This document shows, piece by piece, positions 52,479 to 60,512 of a DNA stretch of 64,000 nucleotides. The position numbers were made by a program, and so were the translations under genes. Source of the DNA: Methyloversatilis sp. (GTDB lineage Bacteria; Pseudomonadota; Gammaproteobacteria; Burkholderiales; Rhodocyclaceae); NCBI RefSeq assembly GCF_030698125.1, contig NZ_JAUYNV010000008.1, forward strand, positions 1 to 64,000, in the 5' to 3' direction. Each line of letters opens with the position of its first letter. The first letter of the stretch is position 1. The notes beneath the pieces are model-generated. The model searched no databases, was not told the DNA's origin, and was given only the letters and a program-made list of their open reading frames with translations.

Positions 52479-53498
52479 ATGAACAGTCAGACCAAGCAGG
52501 AATTGAGCGGGCGCATGATGGGGCTGTCGGAAGCGACTGCCCTGATTCGCGGTGGTGGCTACTACAGCGTAGCCGGGGACGAGTTGTTGTTGCGCGAGTT
52601 GCCGCGCGGCCACTGGATCGGCGGCACCATTCCCTATTTCATGGGGCAGGACGGCGGCGTGACCACACGCGACCAGCTCTATGTCGCGCAGGTGCCGGTC
52701 AGCGGCGGTGTGCCGCTGATGCGCTTCTACGACCAGATCAGCCTGGAGCGGGTGTGCGCCGACGCACCGGAAAACGGCTTTTCGATCATCGTCATTCCCG
52801 CCTTCTCGGCCGTGCACTCATTGTTCGCGCGCAATGCGCCGGGCTACGAGGACATGTACCTCAAACCGTTGATCGGCTGGATTTCGGGCATTCATCTCGA
52901 TGATCTCGGCCGCGCCAGTCCGCTCGCGGTCAATGGCGAAACGCTGGAATTCGAACCCGACCGCGCACTGGTGATGCACGTGCCGCTGCCGGCCGACAAG
53001 TACGCGCACATCGACATCATCAATCTGTTCACGCCGGGTGATGGCGACAGCATCCGCTTTCCGGCCAAGGGATTTTCGGTCGCCGAATGCCGCATCAACG
53101 GCGAGCCGGCCAATTTCGCGCGCTATGTCACCACGAACGCGATCGACACCCGCCTGCCGCTGGTGGCCGATTACAGCGGCGCGATGATCAACGTCAGCAT
53201 CAAGGCCGTCGATCTGGGCAAGGGCGCGGTCGATTTCTATGCACCGGTGTTCGACGACGTCGAATACCGCTTTGCCGCGCCGGTGCCCGACTACGTCAGT
53301 GCCTTCCAGCAGGCGCTGCGCGCGCGCGACGGCGGCCAGGCCGGGCCGGTCGGCTTCAGCTGCAACTGCGTGCTGAACTATCTGTACAGCGAACTTGAAG
53401 GCAAGCGCGTGCCTTCGCTGCTCGGCCCGATGACCTACGGCGAAGTGGCCTATCAGCTGCTGAACCAGACGCTGGTCTATCTGACGATCGAAGACTGA
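52479..53498 (+). CDS. FIST-like sensor-domain protein of unknown function
   Basis: A 339-residue protein without signal peptide or membrane helix. The N-terminal part reads YYSVAGDELLLRELPRGHWI then GGTIPYFMGQDGG, resembling the FIST N-domain turn. The end has GFSCNCVLNYLYSELEG, then GPMTYGEVAYQLLNQTLVYL, which follows the FIST C-domain order F-x-C, G-x-x-x-x-GE, N-x-T. FIST domains are thought to sense small ligands. The match is by eye and divergent. It should be co-transcribed with the 51743 gene. Confidence 0.6.
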   Translation: MNSQTKQELSGRMMGLSEATALIRGGGYYSVAGDELLLRELPRGHWIGGTIPYFMGQDGGVTTRDQLYVAQVPVSGGVPLMRFYDQISLERVCADAPENGFSIIVIPAFSAVHSLFARNAPGYEDMYLKPLIGWISGIHLDDLGRASPLAVNGETLEFEPDRALVMHVPLPADKYAHIDIINLFTPGDGDSIRFPAKGFSVAECRINGEPANFARYVTTNAIDTRLPLVADYSGAMINVSIKAVDLGKGAVDFYAPVFDDVEYRFAAPVPDYVSAFQQALRARDGGQAGPVGFSCNCVLNYLYSELEGKRVPSLLGPMTYGEVAYQLLNQTLVYLTIED

Positions 53499-53510
53499 GC
53501 CGGGCTCTTG

Positions 53511-53615
53511 TGAGCGGCGTCCCCTGTGGGAACGGCGTCCTCGCCGCGATGGTGCCGCGATGGTCGCCTTGCAGAGTGCGTATCGCGGCGCGGACGCAGC
53601 TCCCACAGAACAGCT
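53511..53615. repeat. REP-like inverted repeat B
   Basis: Arms at 53525-53550 (TGTGGGAACGGCGTCCTCGC...) and 53582-53607 (ATCGCGGCGCGGACGCAGCT...) form an imperfect hairpin of the same type as copies A and C. An extra GCTCCCAC unit follows. It lies between the FIST-like and NYN genes. Confidence 0.72.
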
Positions 53616-53696
53616 CCCACGGGAACAGCCCTCGCAACTGCCGCGCTGCCGCGCCGACAGGGGTAGCATGCCGGTTTGCATTTTCAACTGCTCCGC

Positions 53697-54758
53697 ATGA
53701 ACGATACCCATACCTCGCAACGCCGCCTCGCGCTGGTCATCGACGCCGACAACGCCCAGCCGTCGCTGATCCAGCCGGTGCTGCTGGCCGCCGCATCGCG
53801 CGGGCGCGTCACGGTGCGCCGCATCTACGGCGACTGGACCTCGCCCAACATGACCAGCTGGAAGGCGCACCTGCTCGACCACTCGATCCGGCCGATCCAG
53901 CAGTTCCGCATCGTCGGCGGCAAGAATGCGACCGACAGCGCGATGATCATCGATGCGATGGACCTTCTGCACTCCGGTCTCGTGGATGGCTTCTGCATCG
54001 TGTCCAGCGACTCCGATTTCACGTCGCTGGCGCGCCGCATCCAGGAAAGCGGCCTGTTCGTCATGGGGGTCGGCCGGCGCACTACGCCGGTCGCCTTCCA
54101 GCGCGCCTGCGAAGAATTCGTGTTCACCGACGACATGCGCGCCGCACCTTCCGCCGCATCATCGTCATCGAAACGACGTCCGGCCGAACGGACCACGTCG
54201 GCGAGCCCGGCCGGCGCAGCGCCGGCACGCGCCGAGGCACCGCGCAAGGCACGCAGCACGCAGCCGGATGCGCAGGTGCTCGATCTGCTGTCGCAGGGCA
54301 TCCGTTCCGCCACCGACGAAGACACCGGCTGGGCGGGTATCGGGCGGGTCGGCCAGATCGTGCGCCAGTACGAACCCGGCTTCAGCAACAAGGACTACGG
54401 CCACGCCAGCCTGTCCGGCCTGCTGGAAAGCCATCCGGAGCTGTTCCGCCTGCGCAAGGGCGACAACGGCCAGGCCCAGGTACAGCTGATCGAAAAGCCG
54501 GTCGAGCGTGTGGTTGAACCCGCGGCGGACGACACCCCGAAGGCTGCAGCGCGACCGCGGCGCAGCCGTCAGCCGCGCAAGGCGCCGACCGATGCAGGTG
54601 CAGCAGACAGCGTGGTCGTTGCGCCAGCGCCGGTCGCAGCCGACCCGGCGCCCGACGCGCCGGCCGCCAGTGACCCCAAGGCTGCAAAGCCGCGGGCGCC
54701 GCGTCGCAGCCGGGCGCGCAAGCCGGCGGTCGCGGCGACGCCGCAGGACGGCGAGTGA
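53697..54758 (+). CDS. NYN-domain ribonuclease-like protein with LOTUS/OST-HTH domain
   Basis: A 353-residue protein. The NYN (PIN-like) nuclease domain has all acidic motifs: ALVIDADNAQPS, YGDWTSPNMTSWK, GKNATDSAMIIDAMDLLHSG and CIVSSDSDFTSLARRIQESG. A OST-HTH/LOTUS domain follows (VLDLLSQGIRSATDEDTGWA, then NKDYGHASLSGLLESHPELF). The last 85 residues are Ala/Pro/Arg-rich and disordered. LabA-like proteins of this build process RNA in some bacteria; the target is unknown. tlyA follows 28 nt downstream. Confidence 0.9.
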   Translation: MNDTHTSQRRLALVIDADNAQPSLIQPVLLAAASRGRVTVRRIYGDWTSPNMTSWKAHLLDHSIRPIQQFRIVGGKNATDSAMIIDAMDLLHSGLVDGFCIVSSDSDFTSLARRIQESGLFVMGVGRRTTPVAFQRACEEFVFTDDMRAAPSAASSSSKRRPAERTTSASPAGAAPARAEAPRKARSTQPDAQVLDLLSQGIRSATDEDTGWAGIGRVGQIVRQYEPGFSNKDYGHASLSGLLESHPELFRLRKGDNGQAQVQLIEKPVERVVEPAADDTPKAAARPRRSRQPRKAPTDAGAADSVVVAPAPVAADPAPDAPAASDPKAAKPRAPRRSRARKPAVAATPQDGE

Positions 54759-54786
54759 GCGCAGACGCGGCAGCCTGGTTCGACTG

Positions 54787-55563
54787 ATGCGTGCCGACCA
54801 GACGCTGGTGGCGCGCGGTCTTGCGCGCTCGCGCACCGCGGCGCAGGCGATGATCGCGGCCGGCCGTGTCGCGCTGCTGTCGGCTACCGGCCGCGTCATC
54901 GTGACCCGGCCGTCGCAGGACATTGCTGCACACGTCGAACTGGCGGTCGAAGCCAGCGAAGACGATCGCTTCGTGTCGCGCGGCGGCCTGAAGCTGGCCG
55001 GCGCGCTGGAGCACACCCGGTTGATGGTGGCCGATGCGGTCTGTCTGGATGTCGGACAATCCACCGGCGGCTTCACCGATTGCCTGCTGCAGGCCGGTGC
55101 GGCACGCGTGGTCGGTGTCGATGTGGGCCACGGCCAGCTCGACGCGCGGCTGCGCGGCGATGCGCGCATGACCTGTATCGAACACCTGAATGCCCGAACG
55201 CTCGATGCGGCCGCGCTCGGTTGTCACCTGCCCGATGGCGGCTTCGATCTGGTGGTGTGCGACGCCAGCTTCATTTCGCTGACACTTCTGCTGCCGCAGT
55301 GGCCGGCGCTGCTCAAACCGGCCGGACAGGTGCTTGCGCTGGTCAAGCCGCAGTTCGAACTCGGGCCGGATGCGCTCGGAAAGGGCGGCATCGTGCGCGA
55401 TGCGGCACAATACGCGGCCCTGGAGGTGCGTCTGCGCACGTTCGCCGAGGCGAACGGTCTCAACGCACTGGATTATTTCGACAGCCCGATCACCGGCGGC
55501 GACGGCAACCGCGAGTTCTTCATGTTCGCCATGAAGCCGCCCGGAACAAACCACGATGAATGA
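54787..55563 (+). CDS. tlyA: TlyA-family rRNA 2'-O-methyltransferase
   Basis: A 258-residue enzyme. The N-terminal S4 RNA-binding domain (MRADQTLVARGLARSRTAAQ, GRVALLSA) precedes the FtsJ-like core with SRGGLKLAGAL, VGQSTGGFTDCLLQAGA, VGVDVGHGQLDARLR and ALVKPQFELGPDALGKGG. TlyA methylates 16S and 23S rRNA at C1409 and C1920 in mycobacteria, where it confers capreomycin susceptibility. It overlaps metF by 8 nt. Confidence 0.9.
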   Translation: MRADQTLVARGLARSRTAAQAMIAAGRVALLSATGRVIVTRPSQDIAAHVELAVEASEDDRFVSRGGLKLAGALEHTRLMVADAVCLDVGQSTGGFTDCLLQAGAARVVGVDVGHGQLDARLRGDARMTCIEHLNARTLDAAALGCHLPDGGFDLVVCDASFISLTLLLPQWPALLKPAGQVLALVKPQFELGPDALGKGGIVRDAAQYAALEVRLRTFAEANGLNALDYFDSPITGGDGNREFFMFAMKPPGTNHDE

Positions 55564-56395
55564 CTCGACCCCGCGCGTGTGCAGCGTTGAATTCTTTCCG
55601 CCCGCGACCGACGAGGGCGCGGAAAAGCTGCGTGCCACGCGTCGCCAGCTGCGCCAGCTCAACCCGGCCTTCTTTTCGGTCACCTACGGCGCCGGCGGCA
55701 CCACGCGCGACCGCACGCTCGAAACCGTGCTCGAAATGCAGGCCGAAGGCCTGAATGCGGCGCCGCACCTGTCGTGCATCGGCTCGACGCGCGACAACAT
55801 TCGCCAGCTGCTGCAGCGCTATCAGGCCGAAGGCATCCACCACATGGTGGCGCTGCGCGGCGACCTGCCGTCCGGCGTGGTCGATCCGGGTGATCTGCGC
55901 TACGCCAACGAACTGGTCGAATTCGTCCGCGCGGAGACTGGCGACTGGTTCCACATCGAGGTGGCGGCCTACCCGGAAGTGCATCCGCAGGCGCGCAGCG
56001 CCGAGAAGGACCTGCAGGCTTTCGTCGGCAAGATGAGGGCAGGCGCCGATTCGGCCATCACGCAGTATTTCTACAACACCGACGCCTATTTCGCCTTCGT
56101 CGACGACGCCCGCGCGATGGGCGTCGATGCACCGATCTACCCGGGCATCATGCCGATTGCCAATTTTTCGAAGATTTCGCGCTTCTCCGAAGCCTGCGGT
56201 GCGGAAATCCCGCGCTGGATGCGGCGCAAGTTCGAAGGTTTCGGCGACGACGCGGCATCGGTCCGGGCCTACGGGCTGGACGTCATCACCACGCTGTGCG
56301 AACGCCTGCTCGCTGGCGGCGCGCCGGGCCTGCACTTCTACACGCTGAACCAGGCCGGGCTCACTTCGACCATCTGGCAGCGGCTCGGCCTCTGA
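55556..56395 (+). CDS. metF: Methylenetetrahydrofolate reductase
   Basis: A 279-residue FAD enzyme that makes 5-methyltetrahydrofolate for methionine synthesis. Signs are VEFFPPATDEGAEKL, FFSVTYGAGGTTRDRTLETV, HLSCIGSTRDNIRQLL, VALRGDLPSG, FIQTQ-like TQYFYNTDAYFAF and YPGIMPIANFSKI. The overlap with tlyA leaves no space for a SAH or SAM riboswitch. Confidence 0.95.
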   Translation: MNDSTPRVCSVEFFPPATDEGAEKLRATRRQLRQLNPAFFSVTYGAGGTTRDRTLETVLEMQAEGLNAAPHLSCIGSTRDNIRQLLQRYQAEGIHHMVALRGDLPSGVVDPGDLRYANELVEFVRAETGDWFHIEVAAYPEVHPQARSAEKDLQAFVGKMRAGADSAITQYFYNTDAYFAFVDDARAMGVDAPIYPGIMPIANFSKISRFSEACGAEIPRWMRRKFEGFGDDAASVRAYGLDVITTLCERLLAGGAPGLHFYTLNQAGLTSTIWQRLGL

Positions 56396-56409
56396 AGGTA
56401 TCCCCCACC

Positions 56410-56847
56410 ATGCGCATCTTTTCCGTCCTTGCCCTGATCATCGCGCTGTTCGGCGGTTACACCTGGCTCGTGCTCAGCTGGAGCTACTCGACCGGCGAGC
56501 GCGCCGGCTACGTGCAGAAGTTTTCCAACAAGGGCTGGTTCTGCAAGACCTGGGAAGGCGAACTGGCCATGGTGACCATGCCCGGCACGCTGACCGAAAA
56601 GTTCGAATTCAGCGTGCGCGATGCCCAGGTTGCGAAGCAGCTGAACGAAAGCATGGGCCAGCGCGTGTCGCTGCACTACGAACAGCACGTCGGTGTGCCG
56701 ACCAACTGCTTCGGCGAAACCCAGTATTACGTCAGTTCGGTGCGCGTGGTCGAACAGACCGACGTGGAGCGCCATCTGATGCAGCAGGCCCCGATCACCG
56801 CCCCGGCGCCGGCCCCTTCGGCCGCCCCGGCTGCGCCAACGCAGTGA
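56410..56847 (+). CDS. Inner-membrane anchored hypothetical protein
   Basis: A 145-residue protein with one N-terminal helix (IFSVLALIIALFGGYTWLVL) and a periplasmic domain containing SYSTGERAGYVQKFSNKGWF and CKTWEGELAMV, then a strand-rich part (LHYEQHVGVPTNCFGETQYY) and a Pro/Ala tail. Two Cys residues may form a disulfide. Similar proteins are often annotated after 6-phosphogluconate dehydrogenase, which is not supported. It overlaps the MFS gene by 4 nt (GTGA). Confidence 0.7.
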   Translation: MRIFSVLALIIALFGGYTWLVLSWSYSTGERAGYVQKFSNKGWFCKTWEGELAMVTMPGTLTEKFEFSVRDAQVAKQLNESMGQRVSLHYEQHVGVPTNCFGETQYYVSSVRVVEQTDVERHLMQQAPITAPAPAPSAAPAAPTQ

Positions 56848-58025
56848 CCCGATCGCCGCGCGGGCTGGCCTTCCTGCTGGCCGGCCTGTCCGCCATCGGT
56901 CCGTTCGCGATCGATACCTATCTGCCGGCCTTCCCGGCGATCGCCGCCGATCTGGGCGCGACGGCGGTACAGGTGCAGCAGACGCTGACCGTCTATCTCG
57001 GCTTCTTCGCGCTGATGACCTTGTGGCACGGCGCGCTGGCCGATGCGCTGGGCCGGCGCCGCGTCGTGCTGTGGATGATGGCGATGTTCTTCGCCACCTC
57101 GGTCGGCTGCGCGATGGCGACCAGCATCGAGCAACTTTGGCTGGCGCGAGCGCTGGCCGGCATGTGCGCCGGTGCCGGCATGGTGATCGGCCGTGCCATC
57201 GTGCGCGACCTGTTCGACGGCGCGCAGGCGCAGCGCCTGATGAGCACCATCCAGCTGCTGTTCGCGCTGGCGCCGGCTGCCGCGCCCATCATCGGCGGCT
57301 GGGTGTTCGGCCTGTTCGGCTGGCGCGCCACCTTCTGGTTCCTCGCTGCCTACGCCGCGGTGCTGTGGATCGCCTGTTTCATCTGGCTGCCTGAGACGCT
57401 GGACCCGGCCCATCGGCGCAGCCTGCATCCGGTCAAGCTCGGCCGCGACTACGCGCACATGTTCGCCCACCCGGCGCTGATTGCGCTGGTGCTCGCGGTA
57501 TCGATGAACTTCGCCGGCTTCTTCCTGTACGTGCTGTCGGCGCCCGCCTTCCTGATGGACCACCTCGGCGTATCGCCGCAGGGCTTCGCCTGGCTGTTCG
57601 GCCCGACCGTGGCCGGCATGATGACCGGCTCGTGGATTTCCCGCCGGCTGGCCGGACACATGGCGCCGATGGTGCAGCTCAAGCTCGCCTACAGCATCAT
57701 GATCGCGGCCGCCTTTGCCAATGTCGCCCTCAATCTGGCGACCACCGCCAGTCTGCCGTGGGCGGTGCTGCCGATCGCGCTGTACAACATCGGTCAGGCG
57801 ATCGCGATGCCCACACTGTCGTTGCTGGCGCTCGACCTGTTCCCGAAGTCGCGCGGCATGGTGTCCAGCTGTCAGGGCTTTGCCCAGTCACTGACCAATG
57901 CGCTGGCGGCCGGTCTGGTCGTGCCGCTGCTGTGGGGCGAACCGCTGCATCTGGCAGTGGGCATGGCCGGCTTCATCATCGTCGGCTGGCTGGCCTGGCT
58001 GCGCTACCGCTCGCTGCAGCCCTGA
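56844..58025 (+). CDS. MFS transporter, Bcr/CflA drug-efflux family
   Basis: A 393-residue transporter with a GTG start and twelve predicted helices. The Bcr/CflA pattern is visible: AIDTYLPAFPAIAADLGATA, the loop GALADALGRRRVVLWM and GRAIVRDLFDGAQAQRLMS. The drug:proton antiport role is by family; the substrate is unknown. Downstream lies REP-like copy C. It is the last gene of the tlyA-metF transcript. Confidence 0.88.
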   Translation: MTRSPRGLAFLLAGLSAIGPFAIDTYLPAFPAIAADLGATAVQVQQTLTVYLGFFALMTLWHGALADALGRRRVVLWMMAMFFATSVGCAMATSIEQLWLARALAGMCAGAGMVIGRAIVRDLFDGAQAQRLMSTIQLLFALAPAAAPIIGGWVFGLFGWRATFWFLAAYAAVLWIACFIWLPETLDPAHRRSLHPVKLGRDYAHMFAHPALIALVLAVSMNFAGFFLYVLSAPAFLMDHLGVSPQGFAWLFGPTVAGMMTGSWISRRLAGHMAPMVQLKLAYSIMIAAAFANVALNLATTASLPWAVLPIALYNIGQAIAMPTLSLLALDLFPKSRGMVSSCQGFAQSLTNALAAGLVVPLLWGEPLHLAVGMAGFIIVGWLAWLRYRSLQP

Positions 58026-58049
58026 CGGCCCGTCGTATCCGTCGTCCTG

Positions 58050-58222
58050 TAAGAGCGGCCCTTGTGGCAGCGGCGATCCACTGCTGACCCTGCATGGCCA
58101 GCCGGCTTCGCGGGCGGTGAGCAGCGAGGTTTTGTGGGAGCGGCGTCCCCGCCGCGATACGCACTTCGCACAGCAACCATCGCCGCACTGATCGCGACGA
58201 GGACGTCGCGCTCACAGCCCTG
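58050..58222. repeat. REP-like inverted repeat C (MFS/HDOD convergent gap)
   Basis: Arms at 58133-58158 (TGTGGGAGCGGCGTCCCCGC...) and 58191-58216 (ATCGCGACGAGGACGTCGCG...) pair imperfectly. A preceding unit (58068-58125, GGCGATCCACTGCTGACCCT...) is shared with copy A, so the two copies match over about 150 bases. It fills the gap between convergent genes. Confidence 0.8.
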
Positions 58223-58340
58223 CGCCGGGAGCCAGGTCGTGTTCTCCAGCTCATCGCTCCGACAGCGCGGCCACGAGGCGGCGCCCACAAGTGCCCGTCC
58301 ACGGCAACATCCGTCCATCCAGAGCAGGCCGCAGTGCCGG

Positions 58341-59477
58341 TCAGAACTCCAGTGTGTCGGCGAACTTGAGCGCCGACATCTGCGCGCGATTGACCTGAAT
58401 GGCGTCCAGGCCGAGCGAGTGTGTCAGCTCGCGCAGCGCACCGGCTGACACCTCCTCGCAGGCGTGCGCCAGTTTCAGGAAGGGCGTGTAGGCGCCGTCG
58501 TTGCCGAGCAGTGCGTCGGTGATCGGGTCGGGCAGCGTCATTTCTTCGAGCACGGTATCCATCGGCGCGCCGAGCAGCTTGTCGAGCAGCGAAAAGGCGC
58601 CGGTGATGAACAGGTTGTCGTGTTCCTCGCGCGGAAAGAATTCCGCGCCCAGCACTTCCATCAGCCTGCCGCGCGCGATCGCCGCCTGCATCAAGGCCGG
58701 TGCCGACGGGTCCTTGCCGGCGGTGACCAGCAGCAGCGACAGCCACTTGTTCAGCTTTTCATAGCCGAGGATGACCACCGCGTGGCGGAAGGACTGCACC
58801 TGGCACATCAGGCCGAAACCGGCCGAATTGATGTAACGCAGCAGCTTGAACGACAGCGCCACGTCCTGCTTCAGGGCATCCTCGATCTGTTTCGGGTCGG
58901 CGTTGCGACGCACCAGATTGAGCACGCGCACGATCTGCGCGTGCGCCGGAGCCAGCTTTTTCGCCGTAGTCTGGTTGGCCTTGAAGAACCAGCCCGTCGC
59001 GCCGCCATAGCCGGCCTTGATCGCGGCATCGAACGCCAGCGGATCGGCCACACCCGTGGCGAGCAGGATGCCGGGCACGCGGATGGTGACCGGCTGCACC
59101 CGCGCGTCCGCCATGACGAAGCGAAAGCCGAGGCCGGTCGGCAGTCCGGTGCCCACCTTGTAGTCGCCCAGCACCAGCGGCACGCCGGCCTGCGCAAGCT
59201 GCAGCACCGCCTCCGCGCAGGCCGGATCGGCGAGCTGTGCCGCGCCGACTTCCAGCATGGCGCCTTCCGGCGCGATCCAGTCGGCCAGGCTGGCGTCGGG
59301 TGCGCAGCCGGCGAGGCTGACGAACACCGGGCGCGCCGGCGGCCAGTCTTCGCCGATGGCGTCCAGCGCCGCCATGGCGTCGCCGCAGGCGGGCGCATGC
59401 ACGCGCAGCCGGGTGGCCGTGATCGCGCGCTGCTTGTTGATGACCGGTTCGCGGGTGAAGAAGACGTCCTGGCTCAT
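58341..59477 (-). CDS. HDOD-domain signalling protein with degenerate EAL domain (YuxH-like)
   Basis: A 378-residue protein. The N-terminal half is EAL-like (FFTREPVINKQRAI, EVGAAQLADPACAEAVLQL, MADARVQPVTI) but lacks the EAL signature and other metal-binding residues, so it should not cleave c-di-GMP. The C-terminal HDOD domain spans about 185-370 with SFKLLRYINSAGFGLMCQVQ, FRHAVVILGYEKLNKWLSLL and FFPREEHDNLFITGAFSLLD. Such proteins act in motility and signalling. The start overlaps the upstream reductase stop (ATGA). Confidence 0.88.
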   Translation of the reverse strand: MSQDVFFTREPVINKQRAITATRLRVHAPACGDAMAALDAIGEDWPPARPVFVSLAGCAPDASLADWIAPEGAMLEVGAAQLADPACAEAVLQLAQAGVPLVLGDYKVGTGLPTGLGFRFVMADARVQPVTIRVPGILLATGVADPLAFDAAIKAGYGGATGWFFKANQTTAKKLAPAHAQIVRVLNLVRRNADPKQIEDALKQDVALSFKLLRYINSAGFGLMCQVQSFRHAVVILGYEKLNKWLSLLLVTAGKDPSAPALMQAAIARGRLMEVLGAEFFPREEHDNLFITGAFSLLDKLLGAPMDTVLEEMTLPDPITDALLGNDGAYTPFLKLAHACEEVSAGALRELTHSLGLDAIQVNRAQMSALKFADTLEF

Positions 59478-60490
59478 TGCGGTGAATAGGTAAATGAGTC
59501 TGCGTGAAAGTGCTCTATCGGCAGATTGCACCGCCGGGTGAAGTCCGCCTTCGCGGCGTCGATCATCGCAGGTCCGCCACAGGCATAGACCTGATGGCCG
59601 GCGAGATCGGGCAGGTCGGTCATGACCACCTGATGCACGAAACCGGTGCGTCCGGTCCAGTTGTCATCGGTCGCCGGTTCCGACAGCACCGGGATGTAGC
59701 GGAAACCGGGCAGCCGGCCGACCCAGCTCGCCGCCAGATCATGCATGTACAGGTCCTGCTTCGTGCGCGCGCCCCAGTACAGCGTGATCGGCTTGTCGTA
59801 GCCGGTTTCGATGGCATGTTCGATGATCGCCTTGATCGGCGCAAAACCGGTGCCGCCGGCCACCATGATCACTGGCCGGTCGACGTCCTCGCGCAGGAAG
59901 AAGCTGCCCAGCGGCCCCTCGAACCGCAGGATGTCGCGTTCCTTCATCGCGCCGAACACATGGCCGGTGAAGTGGCCGCCCGGCACCTCGCGGATGTGCA
60001 GCGTCAGGAATTCGTCGTCGTGCGGCGCGTTGGCGATCGAAAAGCTGCGCCGCTTGCCGTCGCGCAGCAGGAAGTCGATGTACTGGCCGGCGAGGTACTG
60101 CAGCCTCTCGTTGGCCGGCAGCTTCAGGCTGACCGCCATCACGTCCGGTGCGAGCCGTTCCAGCTTCTGCACCCGGGTCGGCATGATGCGCACCGCGATG
60201 TCCTTCATGCCGCCGACTTCGCGGCATTCCAGTTCGAGGTCGGAGCGCGCGGTGGCGCAGCAGAACAGCGCATAGCCCTGCGCCTTTTCGGCGTCGGTCA
60301 GCTTGGCTGCCTGATGCTTGCCGTAATCGACCGTGCCGGACAGGATTTTCCCCTTGCACGAACCGCAGGCGCCGTTGCGGCAGCCGTAGGGCAGATTGAA
60401 GCCGGCGGCCAGCGCGGCGTCGAGCAGGCGGGTTTCGGCGTCGGTGGTGAAGGTGTGCTGGCTCGGTTTGAGGGTGACCTGATAGGACAT
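59474..60490 (-). CDS. CDP-6-deoxy-L-threo-D-glycero-4-hexulose-3-dehydrase reductase-like flavoprotein (AscD/PrmA-like)
   Basis: A 338-residue electron-transfer protein. The N-terminal plant-type 2Fe-2S domain has GCRNGACGSCKGKILSG with a fourth Cys in ALFCCATARSDLELEC. The FAD part shows RSFSIANAP and the NAD part GGTGFAPIKAIIEHA and YACGGPAMIDAA. It is usually annotated as CDP-6-deoxy-delta-3,4-glucoseen reductase because of similarity to AscD, though no sugar pathway is near. It is upstream of and overlaps the HDOD gene. Confidence 0.85.
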   Translation of the reverse strand: MSYQVTLKPSQHTFTTDAETRLLDAALAAGFNLPYGCRNGACGSCKGKILSGTVDYGKHQAAKLTDAEKAQGYALFCCATARSDLELECREVGGMKDIAVRIMPTRVQKLERLAPDVMAVSLKLPANERLQYLAGQYIDFLLRDGKRRSFSIANAPHDDEFLTLHIREVPGGHFTGHVFGAMKERDILRFEGPLGSFFLREDVDRPVIMVAGGTGFAPIKAIIEHAIETGYDKPITLYWGARTKQDLYMHDLAASWVGRLPGFRYIPVLSEPATDDNWTGRTGFVHQVVMTDLPDLAGHQVYACGGPAMIDAAKADFTRRCNLPIEHFHADSFTYSPQ

Positions 60491-60512
60491 GGCAGCGTGA
60501 GACAATCCGTGA

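Noticed and set aside
51425-53498. Genomic island inserted at tRNA-Leu
   Set aside because: No integrase, no repeat of the tRNA 3' end and no change of base composition were seen.
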